Shown piece by piece: positions 42,405 to 53,552 of a stretch of 64,000 nucleotides of DNA; within the stretch, counting starts at the first letter, position 1, and each line of letters starts with the position of its first letter. This DNA comes from Vigna angularis (Eukaryota; Streptophyta; Magnoliopsida; Fabales; Fabaceae), in assembly GCF_016808095.1 (NCBI RefSeq), contig NC_068972.1, positions 21,444,289 to 21,508,288 of the forward strand, written 5' to 3'. The notes beneath the pieces are model-generated. The model did not search any database and was not told the origin of the DNA. It worked only from the letters and a program-made list of their open reading frames with translations. The translations under genes and the position numbers were made by a program.

Positions 42405-45400
42405 TCAAGCTGGAGCATATAAATCATATGTTCCAAGCTTGTTACAAAGATAATCAATTCTAGGTCCTCGTAAGGACTTAGTGAATATGTCTGCCAACTG
42501 GTTGCTTGAGTTAACAAACTCAGTCTTGATATCTCCGGATATGATTTTTTCTCGAATGAAATGACAATCAACTTCAATGTGTTTGGTTCTCTCATGGAAG
42601 ACAGGGTTAGAGCTAATATGGAGAGCAGCTTGATTATCACATATAAGTATCATGTGAGTGACATCTCCAAATTTCAATTCACTAAGCAATTGTTTAAGCC
42701 ACACAAGCTCGCAAGTAGCTGATGCCATAGCTCTATATTCTGCTTCTGCACTCGACCTTGCCATAACACTTTGCTTCTTACTTTTCCAAGATATCAAGTT
42801 GCTACCAATAGAGACACAATATCCAGAAGTAGACCTCCTATCAGAAGGGGAACCAGCCCAATCAGCATCTGAATAGCAAACGATCTTTGTATCGTTGTTA
42901 GGGCCATATAGCAAACCTTTTCCAGGTGATCTTTTAATATACTTCAGTATACGAACAACTGCATCCCAATGGTCTTCACATGGGGAGTTTAGAAATTGAC
43001 TCACCACACTAACTGCGAAGGAAATGTCAGGACGCGTAACAGTAAGATAGTTTAATTTACCAACTAGTCTTCTGTACCGTTCAGGATCTGAGAAAGGCTC
43101 CCCCTGATTTGGTAGGAGTTTGATGTTAGGGTCCATAGGTGTCTCAACAGATTTACAATTCATTAACCATGTTTCCTCCAAGATGTCTAACGCATACTTC
43201 CTTTGAGATATGACAATACCATCATTGGATTGTGCTACTTCAATACCCAAAAAGTACCAGAGTTTGCCAAGATCTTTGGTTTGAAAATGATGACAAAGGT
43301 GTTGTTTCATCTGAGAGATGCCAAGATAGTCGCTTCCTGTGAGAACAATATCATCGACATACACTATTAAATAGATACATCCAGCACTCGAGTGGCGATA
43401 GAACACCGAATGATCCGCTTCACTGCGAGACATACCAAATTGTTGAACAACACAACTGAATTTACCAAACCAGGCCCGAGGAGACTGTTTTAGGCCATAT
43501 AAGGATTTGGGAAGACGACATACCAATCCAGATGACTCCCCCTGAGCAACAAAGCCAGGCGGTTGCTCCATATAAATTTCTTCCTGCAAATCACCATTGA
43601 GAAAAGCATTTTTGACATCAAGTTGGTAAAGAGGCCATTGTCGAAGAGCGGCCATGGCAATGAACAGGCGAACAGAGGTCATTTTTGCCACTGGAGAAAA
43701 AGTATCACCATAATCCAAACCAAAAATCTGTGTGTAGCCTTTGGCAACCAGTCGAGCTTTCAGACGATCAATGGTGCCATCAGGACCAACCTTGATAGCA
43801 TACACCCACCTGCAACCAACAACAGACTTTCCAGATGGTAATTGGACAAGCTCCCAAGTTCCACTTTCTTGTAAAGCACTTAATTCATCCATCATAGCTT
43901 GACGCCAACCAGGATGAGTTAAGGCATCACCCACAGATTTGGGAATTGACACAGAAGAAATGGATGAGAGACAAGTATAAAAAGATGGAGATAATCTGTG
44001 GTAATTAAGAACAGTATAATGGGGGGAAGGGTTACGGGTAGAGCATATACCTTTACGGAGGGCAATAGGCAAGTCAGACTCAGTTGCTGGAGCCGGAGGA
44101 GACACATGAGGCGGCACCGGAAGTGAGTCATGAGGGAGACAATTACGGCGACTATAAACCTGAAGGGGTGGAGGTGAAGGATGATCCTGTGGTGAATGAG
44201 AGTCTAAAGAAGGAGAAGACAAAATGGGTGGAGCATCACCAGGAGGATCACAGATAAGAGGAATATCAACAGTAACAGGGAGAGGTACAGAACTAGAAGA
44301 TAGATGTGAAAAGTAAAAAGAAGACTCATCAAAAGTGACATCAGCAGAGATAAAATGACGATTGAGGAAAGGGGAAAAACACTTATAGCCCTTTTGTGAC
44401 CGTGGAAATCCTAAGAAGACACATTTGTGAGACCTAGGAGACAACTTATCAAGACCAGGACTAAAATCATGAACAAAACATGTAGACCCAAAAACTCGAA
44501 GAGGTAATGGATGCAGAGGGTCTTGAGGAAATAAGATAGAATGAGGGATTTTGTTCTCTAGGACGGAAGATGGCATGCGGTTGATAAGATAACATGCCGT
44601 GAGAACAGCATCACCCCAAAAACGTGAGGGTACTTGACCATGAATGAGAAGGGTACGAGTTGTTTCAATAAGGTGTCTATTCTTGCGCTCAGCCACCCCA
44701 TTTTGTTGAGGGGTATAAGCACATGAGGCTTGGTGAAGAATGCCATGAGAAGCCATAAAATGTTTAAACTGTTGAGAAAGGTATTCACGCCCATTATCAC
44801 TGCGTAAAGTGCGAATAGAAACCCCAAACTGAGTTTTTATTTCATTGAAAAAGGTTTGAAAAATAGAAAACAACTCAGAACGATTCTTCATGAGAAACAA
44901 CCAAGTACATCTGGAATAGTCATCAATAAAGGTAACAAAATACTGAAATCCTAAAGTTGACTTAACACGACTAGGTCCCCAAATATCAGAATGAACCAAT
45001 GAAAAGGGGGATGACGCTCGTTGTGAAACACTACGAGGAAAGGAACTACGAGTATGTTTACCTAACTGACAAGACTCACACGACAAACTTGATAATTTGG
45101 ACAGACTCGGAACAAGTTGCTGCAGTTTGGCAAGACTGGGATGAGCTAACTGAGCATGAAGAAGGGATGGTGACTCCATGATTACGCCAGCATGTGGAGA
45201 AGGGCTGAGATGATATAGGCCATGAGACTCACATCCTGTGCCAATCATGTGTTTCGAACTCCGGTCCTGCAACCAAACAGAATCTTTGGTAAAAGAAATA
45301 ACACAATTAAGGGAACGAGTTAGACGACTTACGGACAATAAGTTAAACGGAGACCCAGGGACATAAAGTACATTATCAATGGATATGGATGGAAAAATAT

Positions 45401-45869
45401 GAACAGTACCAATACCACGAGATGAGACTCTAGACCCATCAGCCATCGTTACCGAGGGTAAATTAACCGGACATGACAAGGAAGAAAACAAGGACTTGTT
45501 ACCACTGATATGATCGGTGGCGCCTGAGTCAAGGACCCAAGATCCGAGAGAGTGAGTCAGACCAACAAAAGGAGTACCTGTGCGTGTAATAGAAGCAGAT
45601 GTAGTGGAACTAGAGTGCTGACGGTCCTCATACCATCTGAGAAATTCCTGAAAGAGTAAAGGGTTATTTATGGGATTTGATGTAGGATGGTCTGCAGACG
45701 GTGATGGGAGAGGTGGATCAGAATTAGCCATTGCTATAGGTCGAGGAGGATGTCCATGAAACGCATAACATCTATCAATTTTGTGGCCTAGCTTGCCACA
45801 GTGGTCACATTTTGGACGTCCTTTACCTGATTGGCGAGACTGACTCCGATCATCAAGTTGGGCAGCCAT
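42405..45869 (-). CDS. Copia 2 gag(C-terminal)-pol polyprotein, open frame with most of gag deleted
   Basis: An open frame of 1154 codons beginning MAAQLDDRSQSRQ. It corresponds to copia 1 from residue 231 onward. The CCHC knuckle [17 protein letters not shown], protease [13 protein letters not shown], integrase with HSDIWGPS and [10 protein letters not shown] with YVDDIVLTG, and RNase H with CYSDADWAG and AEYRAMA are all intact to the natural end DLYAPA. The capsid-like part of gag (residues 1-230 of copia 1) is missing and the ATG lies directly after the leader CTCTCC. The deletion ends share ATGGC. The enzyme part looks functional, but particle assembly would need gag from elsewhere. Confidence 0.93.
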   Translation of the reverse strand: MAAQLDDRSQSRQSGKGRPKCDHCGKLGHKIDRCYAFHGHPPRPIAMANSDPPLPSPSADHPTSNPINNPLLFQEFLRWYEDRQHSSSTTSASITRTGTPFVGLTHSLGSWVLDSGATDHISGNKSLFSSLSCPVNLPSVTMADGSRVSSRGIGTVHIFPSISIDNVLYVPGSPFNLLSVSRLTRSLNCVISFTKDSVWLQDRSSKHMIGTGCESHGLYHLSPSPHAGVIMESPSLLHAQLAHPSLAKLQQLVPSLSKLSSLSCESCQLGKHTRSSFPRSVSQRASSPFSLVHSDIWGPSRVKSTLGFQYFVTFIDDYSRCTWLFLMKNRSELFSIFQTFFNEIKTQFGVSIRTLRSDNGREYLSQQFKHFMASHGILHQASCAYTPQQNGVAERKNRHLIETTRTLLIHGQVPSRFWGDAVLTACYLINRMPSSVLENKIPHSILFPQDPLHPLPLRVFGSTCFVHDFSPGLDKLSPRSHKCVFLGFPRSQKGYKCFSPFLNRHFISADVTFDESSFYFSHLSSSSVPLPVTVDIPLICDPPGDAPPILSSPSLDSHSPQDHPSPPPLQVYSRRNCLPHDSLPVPPHVSPPAPATESDLPIALRKGICSTRNPSPHYTVLNYHRLSPSFYTCLSSISSVSIPKSVGDALTHPGWRQAMMDELSALQESGTWELVQLPSGKSVVGCRWVYAIKVGPDGTIDRLKARLVAKGYTQIFGLDYGDTFSPVAKMTSVRLFIAMAALRQWPLYQLDVKNAFLNGDLQEEIYMEQPPGFVAQGESSGLVCRLPKSLYGLKQSPRAWFGKFSCVVQQFGMSRSEADHSVFYRHSSAGCIYLIVYVDDIVLTGSDYLGISQMKQHLCHHFQTKDLGKLWYFLGIEVAQSNDGIVISQRKYALDILEETWLMNCKSVETPMDPNIKLLPNQGEPFSDPERYRRLVGKLNYLTVTRPDISFAVSVVSQFLNSPCEDHWDAVVRILKYIKRSPGKGLLYGPNNDTKIVCYSDADWAGSPSDRRSTSGYCVSIGSNLISWKSKKQSVMARSSAEAEYRAMASATCELVWLKQLLSELKFGDVTHMILICDNQAALHISSNPVFHERTKHIEVDCHFIREKIISGDIKTEFVNSSNQLADIFTKSLRGPRIDYLCNKLGTYDLYAPA

Positions 45870-46273
45870 GGAGAGGGAGAAACCCTAAAAATTCAAAGTG
45901 CTCTGATTAACGCAACGACCACAGATCCAGAAAGAGGGCGAGGAGGCGATCACGGCGGTGCTGATCGGCGGTGGAAAGCTCCGGCGACGCGTCGGCAGCG
46001 ACGACTCTTGCGGCGGCGCGTGGAGGCGCGTGAGAGGTTTGATCGCCGCGATCTTCGTACGACGGTGGTCGCCCGGCCGAGACGCTTCCGATGGTATGGT
46101 CGCCGGTCGATTCTGGAACTCCGGCGACGGCGGCGGCGGCGACGGCAGTTGCAGTGGCGACGGCAGCGGCGACGGCGGTGGCGACGGCAGCGGCGGCGAC
46201 TGCGACAACAGCAGCAGTGATGGATGCCGGAGACCGTGGAGTTGACTGGAACTATTCCTGTGCTCTGATACCA

Positions 46274-46591
46274 TGTTAGTAGTGGGTTTTAAGCCTAACT
46301 CAACCTCACAAAACCGGCTTGTAGGATGAGGTTTGCATCCCACTTATAAACTAAGAATTGACCTTATCTCTAGTCGATGTGGGACTTCCAACACACCCCC
46401 TTCACGCCGAGGTATAGACATCTCGTGCGTGATAGTAGAAGTTGGGTGGTCCGATAACGGCCCGATAGCAGGTGGAATAGAAGAATAGAATGCCCACTTA
46501 GAACTCGCTAGGATAGGCTCTAACCTGGCTCTGATACCATGTTAGTAGTGGGTTTTAAGCCTAACTCAACCCCACAAAATCGGCTTGTAAG
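46274..46591 (-). mobile_element. TRIM element fused to the copia 2 primer site
   Basis: On the minus strand: a truncated 5' LTR (46591-46540), primer site TGGTATCAGAGCC (46539-46527), a short non-coding interior, polypurine GAAGGGGGTG (about 46403-46394), and a complete 120-base LTR (46393-46274) from TGTTGGAAGTCCCAC to CTACTAACA. There is no open frame. I looked for the 5S-rRNA-like box that marks Cassandra TRIMs and do not see one. The complete LTR is followed without a gap by the copia 2 primer site. Confidence 0.88.
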
Positions 46592-47465
46592 GATTCAGAG
46601 AACCTTTGAAGAACGATACATATGAGATGAAGAAAGAATATAAAGAAAACATACGGCTGGACTGCAAAGCTAGGATGTTGCTGCATCAATTCATATCTGC
46701 GGTAATTTTTCAGAAAGTTTCGAAGGCTGCCACGGCAAAGGAAGTATGGGATATTTTGCAAGTAGGTTATGACAATTCAGGAAAAGTGAAGAAGATCAGA
46801 TTACAGTCTTTACAAAGACAATATGAGCTCTTGTGCATGGGGAACAAGAAACCATTGTTGAATACATTGGGAGAATCCAGGTTATGGTGAATGCAATGAG
46901 GTCTTGTGATAAGACTATGAAAGATAGAAAGATAGTCGAAAAGATCCTTAGAACTTTAACTCCTCAGTATGATCATATAGTGGTTGCCATAGAGGAGTGT
47001 AAAGATCTTGAAACCATGAGAGTTGAAGAACTGCAGAATTTGCTGGAAGCACATGAATAGAGGTTGATCGAGAGGAAAAATGTTGAAAAAAAGGCATGAA
47101 TCAAGCCTTACAAACTAGAACTGACTAAAAGTTCAAAGGTCGTGGAGTTGGAAGAGGCAGAGGGCGTTGGAAGAGGCAGAGGGCGTTCAAAGGGTGGACG
47201 AACTAGAGGCAGAAACACAAGCCTCTCTGAACAATTCTCTGAAGAAAATGGCAGTGATCAAAAAGAAGTAAATAGAAGAGGTGGAAGGCAGTCGAAGGGA
47301 AGAGGCAGAGGCGGAAAGAATTTTGAAAAGAGGAATATTCAATGCTACACGTGCAGCAAGTTTGGGCATTAATTATCTGAATGCTGGCACAATGAAGCGG
47401 TGAAGAAAGACAAGAATGAAGAGGCGAACTTGGCTTAGGACACGTGTGACTCAGAATCATACCAT

Positions 47466-50400
47466 GTGTTACTGATGAACACGGTGGAACATGCAAAAGG
47501 TTCTTCATTCGGGAAGGTGGCGCGGGACAAGTGTGATAAAAAAACAGACCATATGTTGCTGTTAGGAGCAACAGATCATGAAGAGGATGACTCATGTAGC
47601 TGGTATCTGGACACGGGGTGTTCAAACCACATGACAGGGAAAAGAGAGTCGCTGGTGGATCTTGATTCAAGCATAAAAAGCAATGTAAGGTTTGCTGATA
47701 ATAGCATGATCACGGCTGAAGGAATTGGCAAAGTCTTGATCACTGGAAAGAATGGCAAGATTGCATACATGGACGATGTATTGTATGTCCCAACTATGAA
47801 GAGCAATCTACTAAGTTTAGGACAACTTTTGGAAAAGGGGTACATGATGTCAATGCAGCAACATCACATAGAAGTGTTTGACAGGAAACAGTGTCCGGTG
47901 CTCAAGGCTTCTCTTGCCAAAAACAAAACTTTCAAGGTAAACTTGAATACCGCAGCAGTTCAATGCTTACTCACAATGAATGTAGAAGAAGAAGGGTGGT
48001 TATGGCACTACAGATTCAGGCACCTAAATTTCAAGAGTTTGAGTCAACTAAAGAGAAAAGAATTGGTGAAAGGAGTTCCTTTAATAACTACTCCAAACAA
48101 AATCCGTGAAGGTTGTGTTGTTGGGAAACAAGCTAGAAAGAAATTCAAGAGGTCTGCACCCAAAAGAGCAAAACAGTCACTTGTTGTAGTCCACTCAGAC
48201 GTGTGTGGCCCTTTTGATGTGTCATCACTTGAAGTTAACAAGTATTTTTTGATATTTGTAGATGAATGGACTAGAAAAATATGGGTCTACTTGTTAAAAG
48301 AAAAAAAAGAAGTGTACTCATGCTTTGAGAGGTTTTGCTCTTTGGTGGAAAGGCAGTCTGGTTTGCATATCAGAATTTTTAGGACTGATGGTGGAGGTGA
48401 GTTTAACTCTAACGAAATATGCAAATTATGTGATGATAAAGGAATCGTGCATGAAGTCATTGCTCCACATACACCCCAACATAATGGGTTAGCCGAAAGA
48501 AGAAATAGAATGCTACTGGACATGACCAGATGTATGATTAAAGGAAGAAAGTTGCCTCATTGGGGAGAAGTTGTTTCTACTGCTGCTGACTTGCTAAATA
48601 GAAGTCCAACAAAAGTCTTACCAGATTGTACTCCTGAACAGGCTTGGTCAAGAAACAAGTCGGTTGTACATCATTTGAAGATTTTTGGATATATGTGCTA
48701 CAAACATATTCCAGACGAGAGAATGAAGAAGCTGGATGATAAGACTGAAACTCTCATTCTTGTGGGTTATCATCCAACAGGTGGTTACAGACTGTACAAC
48801 CCAAGAAGAAGCAAGTTGTCATTAGTAGAGATGTGATAGTAGATGAGGCTGCAACATTCAATTGGGAGGAAGCTGAAACATGTTTGAAACCAGATTTTGT
48901 GCCTAGCTGGTCGGAAGATAGAAATCTTGATGATGTTGAACAAGTTGCTACTAATGATGAAGCTAATAAAAGAAAATCTCAAAGAGCAAGGTTCCCCTCT
49001 ACTAGACTCGCAGATCATGAGGTATTTGCTGACAGTGATATAACGAGTATTGGTAATCTTGTCCACTCTGCTTTCCTGGCTGATGCAGAAACACTTTCAT
49101 GGAAGCAAGCAATTAATATAAAAGAGTGGAAAGAAGCAATGATGGAGTAGCTGAAGGCAATTGAGAAAAATAGAACCTGGGAGTTGGTAGAATTGCCTAA
49201 GCACAAACAACCCATTAATGTTAAGTGGGTGTTTAAAACCAAATACAAACCGGATGGAGAAGTTGCTAAATTTAAAGCTAGATTGGTTGCAAAGGGTTTT
49301 TTGCAAAAGCCTGGTGTCGACTTCACAGATATCTTTGCACCAGTAGAAAGACTTGAAACAGTGAGGTTGGTGGTTGTTGTAGCCAACTTTAAAGAATGGA
49401 AAGTTTGCCAAATGGATGTGAAATCAACATTCTTGAATGGTCCATTAGAATAGGAGGTTTATGTGAGGTAACCCCCAGGATTTGAGAAGGAAGGAAAGGA
49501 GAAGAAGGTGTATAGATTGAATAAAGCTTTATATGGGTTTAGACAAGCACCTCGAGTCTGGAATAAGTGCACCGTGGAATTTGGAATCTATGTGAAATCT
49601 GTTGGGCAGCAAGACATTTTACTGATATGTCTATATGTAGATGATCTTCTAGTGACTGGAAATTCTCCAGATGAAATTGAAGAATTTAAAAAAAGAATGA
49701 AAGAAGAGTTTGAGATGACAGATCTCGGCAATTTGAGCTATTTTCTGGGACTAGAATTCAGGCAAACATCAGATGGTATGTTCCTACACCAAAGGAGATA
49801 CATCAGTGAGGTTTTGAGGAGATTTAGCATGGAGAACTGTAACAGCACCTCAATTCCAGTTATGGCAAACTTGAAATTGACTAACCAAGCTGATGAAAGG
49901 AAGGTGGATGCAACCCTGTATAAGCATATTGTAGGATCACTAAGGTACATCTGCAATATGATATTAGTTATGGAGTTGGGCTGGTGAGTAGATTTATGTG
50001 TGATCCAAGGCAGTCACACCTAGCTGCTGCCAAACATATTCTTCGGTACCTAAAAGGAACTACAGGTTTCGTCCTTTTCTTTCCTAAGAAAACTGACAGC
50101 ATGAAAGGGGTTTTGGAGGCATGGTGTGATTCAGACTGGTGTGGTGATAAAGTAGACAAGAAAAGTACATACGGATACTTGTTCAAATACTTGGGAGCAC
50201 CAATTTCTTGGTGTTCCAGGAAGTAAAACGTGGTTGCGCTCTTCTCATGTGAAGCTGAGTACATCTCCTCTGTAGAAACAACATGCCAATGTGTATGGTT
50301 GGAAACAATCTTTGAAGAATTGAAACTTGAATGTAGAAAACTAGTGCAGCTTTTAGTAGATAATAAATCTGCTATAAGTGTGTCCAAAAATCCAGTGTTT

Positions 50401-50592
50401 CATGGAAGGAGTAAGCACTTTGAAACCAAGTTTCATTTCTCGAGAGATCAAGTTAACAAAGGAAGGTTGGAGTTGGTATATTGCTTAACAGAAGATCAAG
50501 TTGTTGATGTTTTTACTAAAGCTTTGAGGCAGAGTAGATTTGAAAAATTAACAGATTTGCTTAGTGTTAAATCCATAGAGAATTTGGATTAA
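47466..50592 (+). pseudogene. Copia 3 pol
   Basis: Protease WYLDTGCSNHMTG (about 47610). Integrase with HYRFRHLNFKSL and a zinc finger in which the first cysteine of the CxxC pair is replaced (REGCVVGKQ). Core HSDVCGPF, RTDGGGEFNS, HNGLAERRNR. RT with [28 protein letters not shown] and catalytic LYVDDLLVTG (about 49635). RNase H with WCDSDWCGD and DNKSAISVSKNPVFHGRSKH, to the stop at 50592. In-frame stops at about 49149, 49452 and 50224, and shifts near 48833, 49470 and 49985, break the frame. Confidence 0.88.
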
Positions 50593-50890
50593 GGGGGTGT
50601 GTTGAGATTAATCAAATTCTCAACTGTAGTAACTGTCTTTGACCGTTAGCTTTTGTCTGTTTCTTCTGTTACTTATACTGTTTCATTCATAATGAGAAAC
50701 TACTCGCTTTCATGGAAGAGTAGATTTGAAAAATTAACATATTTGCTTAGTGTTAAATCCATAGAGAATTTGGATTAAGGGGGTGTGTTGAGATTAATCA
50801 AATTCTCAATTGTAGTAACTGTCTTTGACCGTTAGCTTTTGTCTGTTTCTTCTGCTACTTATACTGTTTAATTCATAATGAGAAACTACT
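50532..50890 (+). repeat. Tandem duplication of copia 3 end (RNase H tail, polypurine tract, LTR start)
   Basis: GAGTAGATTTGAAAAATTAAC to CTACTCGCTTTC occurs at 50532-50711 and again at 50717-50890. Each copy contains the final pol codons, AAGGGGG and about 110 bases of LTR. Only the second copy runs on into the rest of the LTR, where a further 28-base unit (GGTCTCTGTAATATTC) is doubled at 50922-50976. Confidence 0.88.
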
Positions 50891-50976
50891 CGCTTTCTCA
50901 AAGTTCTCTTCTCTCTGCATTGGTCTCTGTAATATTCTTTCTCTGTACTGGTCTCTGTAATATTCTTTCTCTGTAA

Positions 50977-53090
50977 TAGCCTTCTCCCATCCTCACAAAC
51001 AGGGATGTCAAAATGAGCCGATCGATATCTCTCATCCTCACTTATTTTTTGAAATATTATTATAAAGATAGTAGTTGAAAATTATAATATTAACTTGGAT
51101 AACTTGACAATCAAATAAATTAAATATATAAACTATTCAAACATTATTAAATAATATTCTAGTATTTAAAAAGATCAAATTATGAATCTTAAAAGTAGTA
51201 AATAATTTTAATAAAAAATAGTAAAAATAATAATAAACTGTTGGTGGTGGGTTACATATCAACCTACTACCAACTCAGCTTGAGGGTTAAGTAAGCTATA
51301 CTCACTTCAACCCATGTTTAAAAAAATTAAAAAATTTTCAATTCAACTAGGCTTAAACTCGTGTGAGCTCGGTCGGTTCATTGTTAGAATCCATTTTGAC
51401 ATATCTATTCACTAACTTTTGTATAACATTTCTTAAATGAGTTTTAATATTTGACGAATTACTAACTTTTGTATAACATTTCTTAAATGAGTTTTAATAT
51501 TTGACGAATTACCAGAGAAGTGAGATTTTATTTTTTTAACAAGACAAATGATACTAAAAGCATGTTTGATAAGGTAACCTCCAAATTAAAAACTGAAAAT
51601 AACTGAGGGGGAAGAGAAAATAAATGTAGTGAAGTGTTCCTAATCTCTAAGCATATCTTAATCAATCGCAATTAGAAAGACCATGATGCTTATAACCCTA
51701 ACAGAGGCCAGAACCTAATCCCAAATGAAGTGATGTACATACAAGAGTCCTTTCCAAACAATTTTGTAGCATGGATTGAACATCAGCCACCACCACTAAA
51801 AATATTAGCCTCTTTATTAATTAATTTTGTCAAAAGGCAGATGAACTAATCATAAAGAAGTGGTTTAGGGAGCTAGGGCAAACCCAACATAATAATATAC
51901 ATTATAAGAACATGCATGGAGCATATTGTAAGCAAGCAACACATATTTCACACACAAAGCCTTATGTTGCCTATGGCTTGACACCCTTTTCTTAGTATTG
52001 ATTTATATTAAGATCCATAATCATTAACTATATATAATAAGAATACTCCCATTTTGTTGTACACATTTAGTATGTCTATTTTGTCCTTCAATAAATATTA
52101 ATCTTACAAATATCATTGTTCAACTGTTCAAAGAAATAGTCACATCCACAAAACTATCATACATGCAGTCTTTATCTCATTTTTTACCAATTAACTGCAC
52201 ACCCTATTTTATTTGTCTTCAACATTGAGGTCTCTCCAAGTTCAATATACCATGTTAACAAACATTCAATCTCAATCTACACATAACTCAAAATGAAGAG
52301 GCACGCCACTACCTTTATTTCTGCTAGTAATAGTAACAGCAAAGCCTTATCCCATTTGGTGAGGTTGACTGCATGGATAAAATATTATCATTGGGCTTGA
52401 TTAAAGACTGAATAGTAGAGATTAGAGATATTATTTGCCATGAGCTATAGTAGAACAATAAAACTTCTCCGAGTTTGTTAAGTATTGGCAACCACAAATA
52501 ATCCCTATTGTCTTTTTCCATTTTATCTAGCTTGAATCTTGAATGTTACATTTGCCCCATCATTTTGTAATATGACACTCAATATTTGTAACTTCAGAAC
52601 TTGTGGCATGACATCTTATCCTGTTTTTACATCCATGTTATATTCTACTGTCTCACTAAAATTGCAATGCACATACTCTATCTTATTCCTACTAATCCTT
52701 TGTTTCTAAAGTATATGTATATAAATAATGTTTTTTACCTTAGACAGAGATTTGCTTTTCCAAGACAACTTCTCTAGAAAAATAGCATCCCTATGAAATG
52801 AATGGGTGATAGGTTATTCCAAAATTATTACAGGCTTTGGGTAGGTCATGCATAGAAAGAACAACTCTAGTTGAAGAAGTCGGGCTCCGTGCACATGATT
52901 TCCTTTACGCTTCAAAAACTGAACTGAAGTTGTGTCAATGGAGAATAACTTCCGTTTCTTTTTCGTAGTTAGAAGTTGTGCATATGGAAGACGATTTCAG
53001 TTAAATTATGTTTATATAGTAATCGTCTTATCCCATAACGACTTTCAATTGGGTGTATAAAATTAGAACTCATGTCCTCACAACATGACT
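50977..53090. other. AT-rich sequence, no gene seen
   Basis: No exon, RNA gene or element recognised apart from the 50-bp repeat at 51411. Kinase exons expected here from the copy-1 order are absent. Confidence 0.5.
51411..51510. repeat. 50-bp perfect tandem repeat, two units
   Basis: ACTAACTTTTGTATAACATT and the following 30 bases are repeated head to tail, apparently without change. Confidence 0.9.
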
Positions 53091-53552
53091 TTAGTGAAAT
53101 ATTGAGAAGAAAAAGTCGGGTGTTGGGAGCACATCTTTCAATTTGATGTCTTTGATATTGTTCGTCTTTTCCTTGCCACGACTGTCATTCACCATTGGCC
53201 TCATGATCAACTTAACATTAAAAATGCCTTTCTTCATGATGATATGGTGGAGGAAGAGATTTATTTTAGCCCAAAAGTGCTTTTCCATAATTTCTTGAAC
53301 AACAGACTTCTTACTATCATCTAGTCTACCACCATGTACAGATCTTTTGTTCATCTCTTCATCATTTGAGTACTCTACTTCTTTAGATGATTTCTCACTT
53401 TTCGGGATTTCTCACAACAGTTCTTTGATTTATTTCATATCAGACAAACTTTCTTTCATAATAGTCATATCAACTTTCAGTTCCACAACCACCTTCCCTT
53501 GTTCATTGGTCCATCTTTCCAACGTGCTAAGTTGATTCTTTAGTCTGTCCAT
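53091..53552 (-). pseudogene. Gag-like N-terminal fragment of a Ty3-type element
   Basis: The minus strand from ATG 53552 reads MDRLKNQLSTLERW, a heptad-like leucine pattern, then MTIMKESLSDMK with stops. After a shift it continues through KKSVVQEIMEKHFW to FHH..KKGIFNV. Such coiled-coil starts are common in plant gypsy gag (compare G1 near 16118). No LTR was identified, so the call is tentative. Confidence 0.4.

Larger units (their letters stand above)
42246..46273 (-). mobile_element. Copia 2: gag-deleted relative of copia 1, without its own 5' LTR
   Basis: The 3' LTR (about 42246-42396) is very similar to the copia 1 LTR and is followed by the inverted polypurine tract CTCCCCCTCAAGCTGG. 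On the minus strand the internal region starts with the primer site TGGTATCAGAGCACAGG (46273-46257), a GC-rich leader and a long pol frame. Where the 5' LTR should be, the LTR of a TRIM element (46274-46393) abuts the primer site. The left junction with copia 3 gag is GAAAG; the right junction reads GTAAG, possibly a decayed target duplication. Confidence 0.9.
42128..47400 (+). pseudogene. Copia 3 gag, interrupted by copia 2
   Basis: The first part, 42128-42245, reads MAGVIHSNLPVFDGKGYEDW. The second part, from 46592, holds LDCKARMLLHQFISAVIF and AKEVWDIL, then after a frameshift near 46850 NTLGE/VEYIGRIQVMV and QYDHIVVAIEE. An RG-rich stretch and a CCHC knuckle, CYTCSKFGH, follow at 47340-47370, where a TAA interrupts it. 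This is the UBN2-type gag of TNT1-like copia elements. Confidence 0.82.
41860..50976 (+). mobile_element. Copia 3: TNT1-like Ty1/copia element, split by copia 2
   Basis: The 5' LTR (41860-42046) starts TGTTGAGATTAATC and is followed by the primer site TGGTATCAGAGC (42048-42059). The gag start is at 42128. The element is interrupted at 42245 by the minus-strand copia 2 plus TRIM and resumes at 46592, where gag continues in frame (VKK then GFREPLKN). Pol follows to 50592, then the polypurine tract AAGGGGG and the 3' LTR. Its 3' end is partly duplicated (50532-50711 and 50717-50890). No target duplication is visible, so the right LTR end is probably lost. Several stops and frameshifts make it inactive. 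Confidence 0.9.

Noticed and set aside
42658..45181. Plus-strand frames inside copia 2
   Set aside because: They are reverse-strand shadows of its long minus-strand polyprotein.
45885..46343. GC-rich open frames near 46 kb
   Set aside because: Copia 2 leader with triplet-like GCG/CGG runs; no protein family recognised.
46274..46591. Cassandra-type TRIM with a 5S rRNA promoter
   Set aside because: The LTR length is plausible, but I find no 5S-like internal promoter sequence in it, so only a generic TRIM is claimed.
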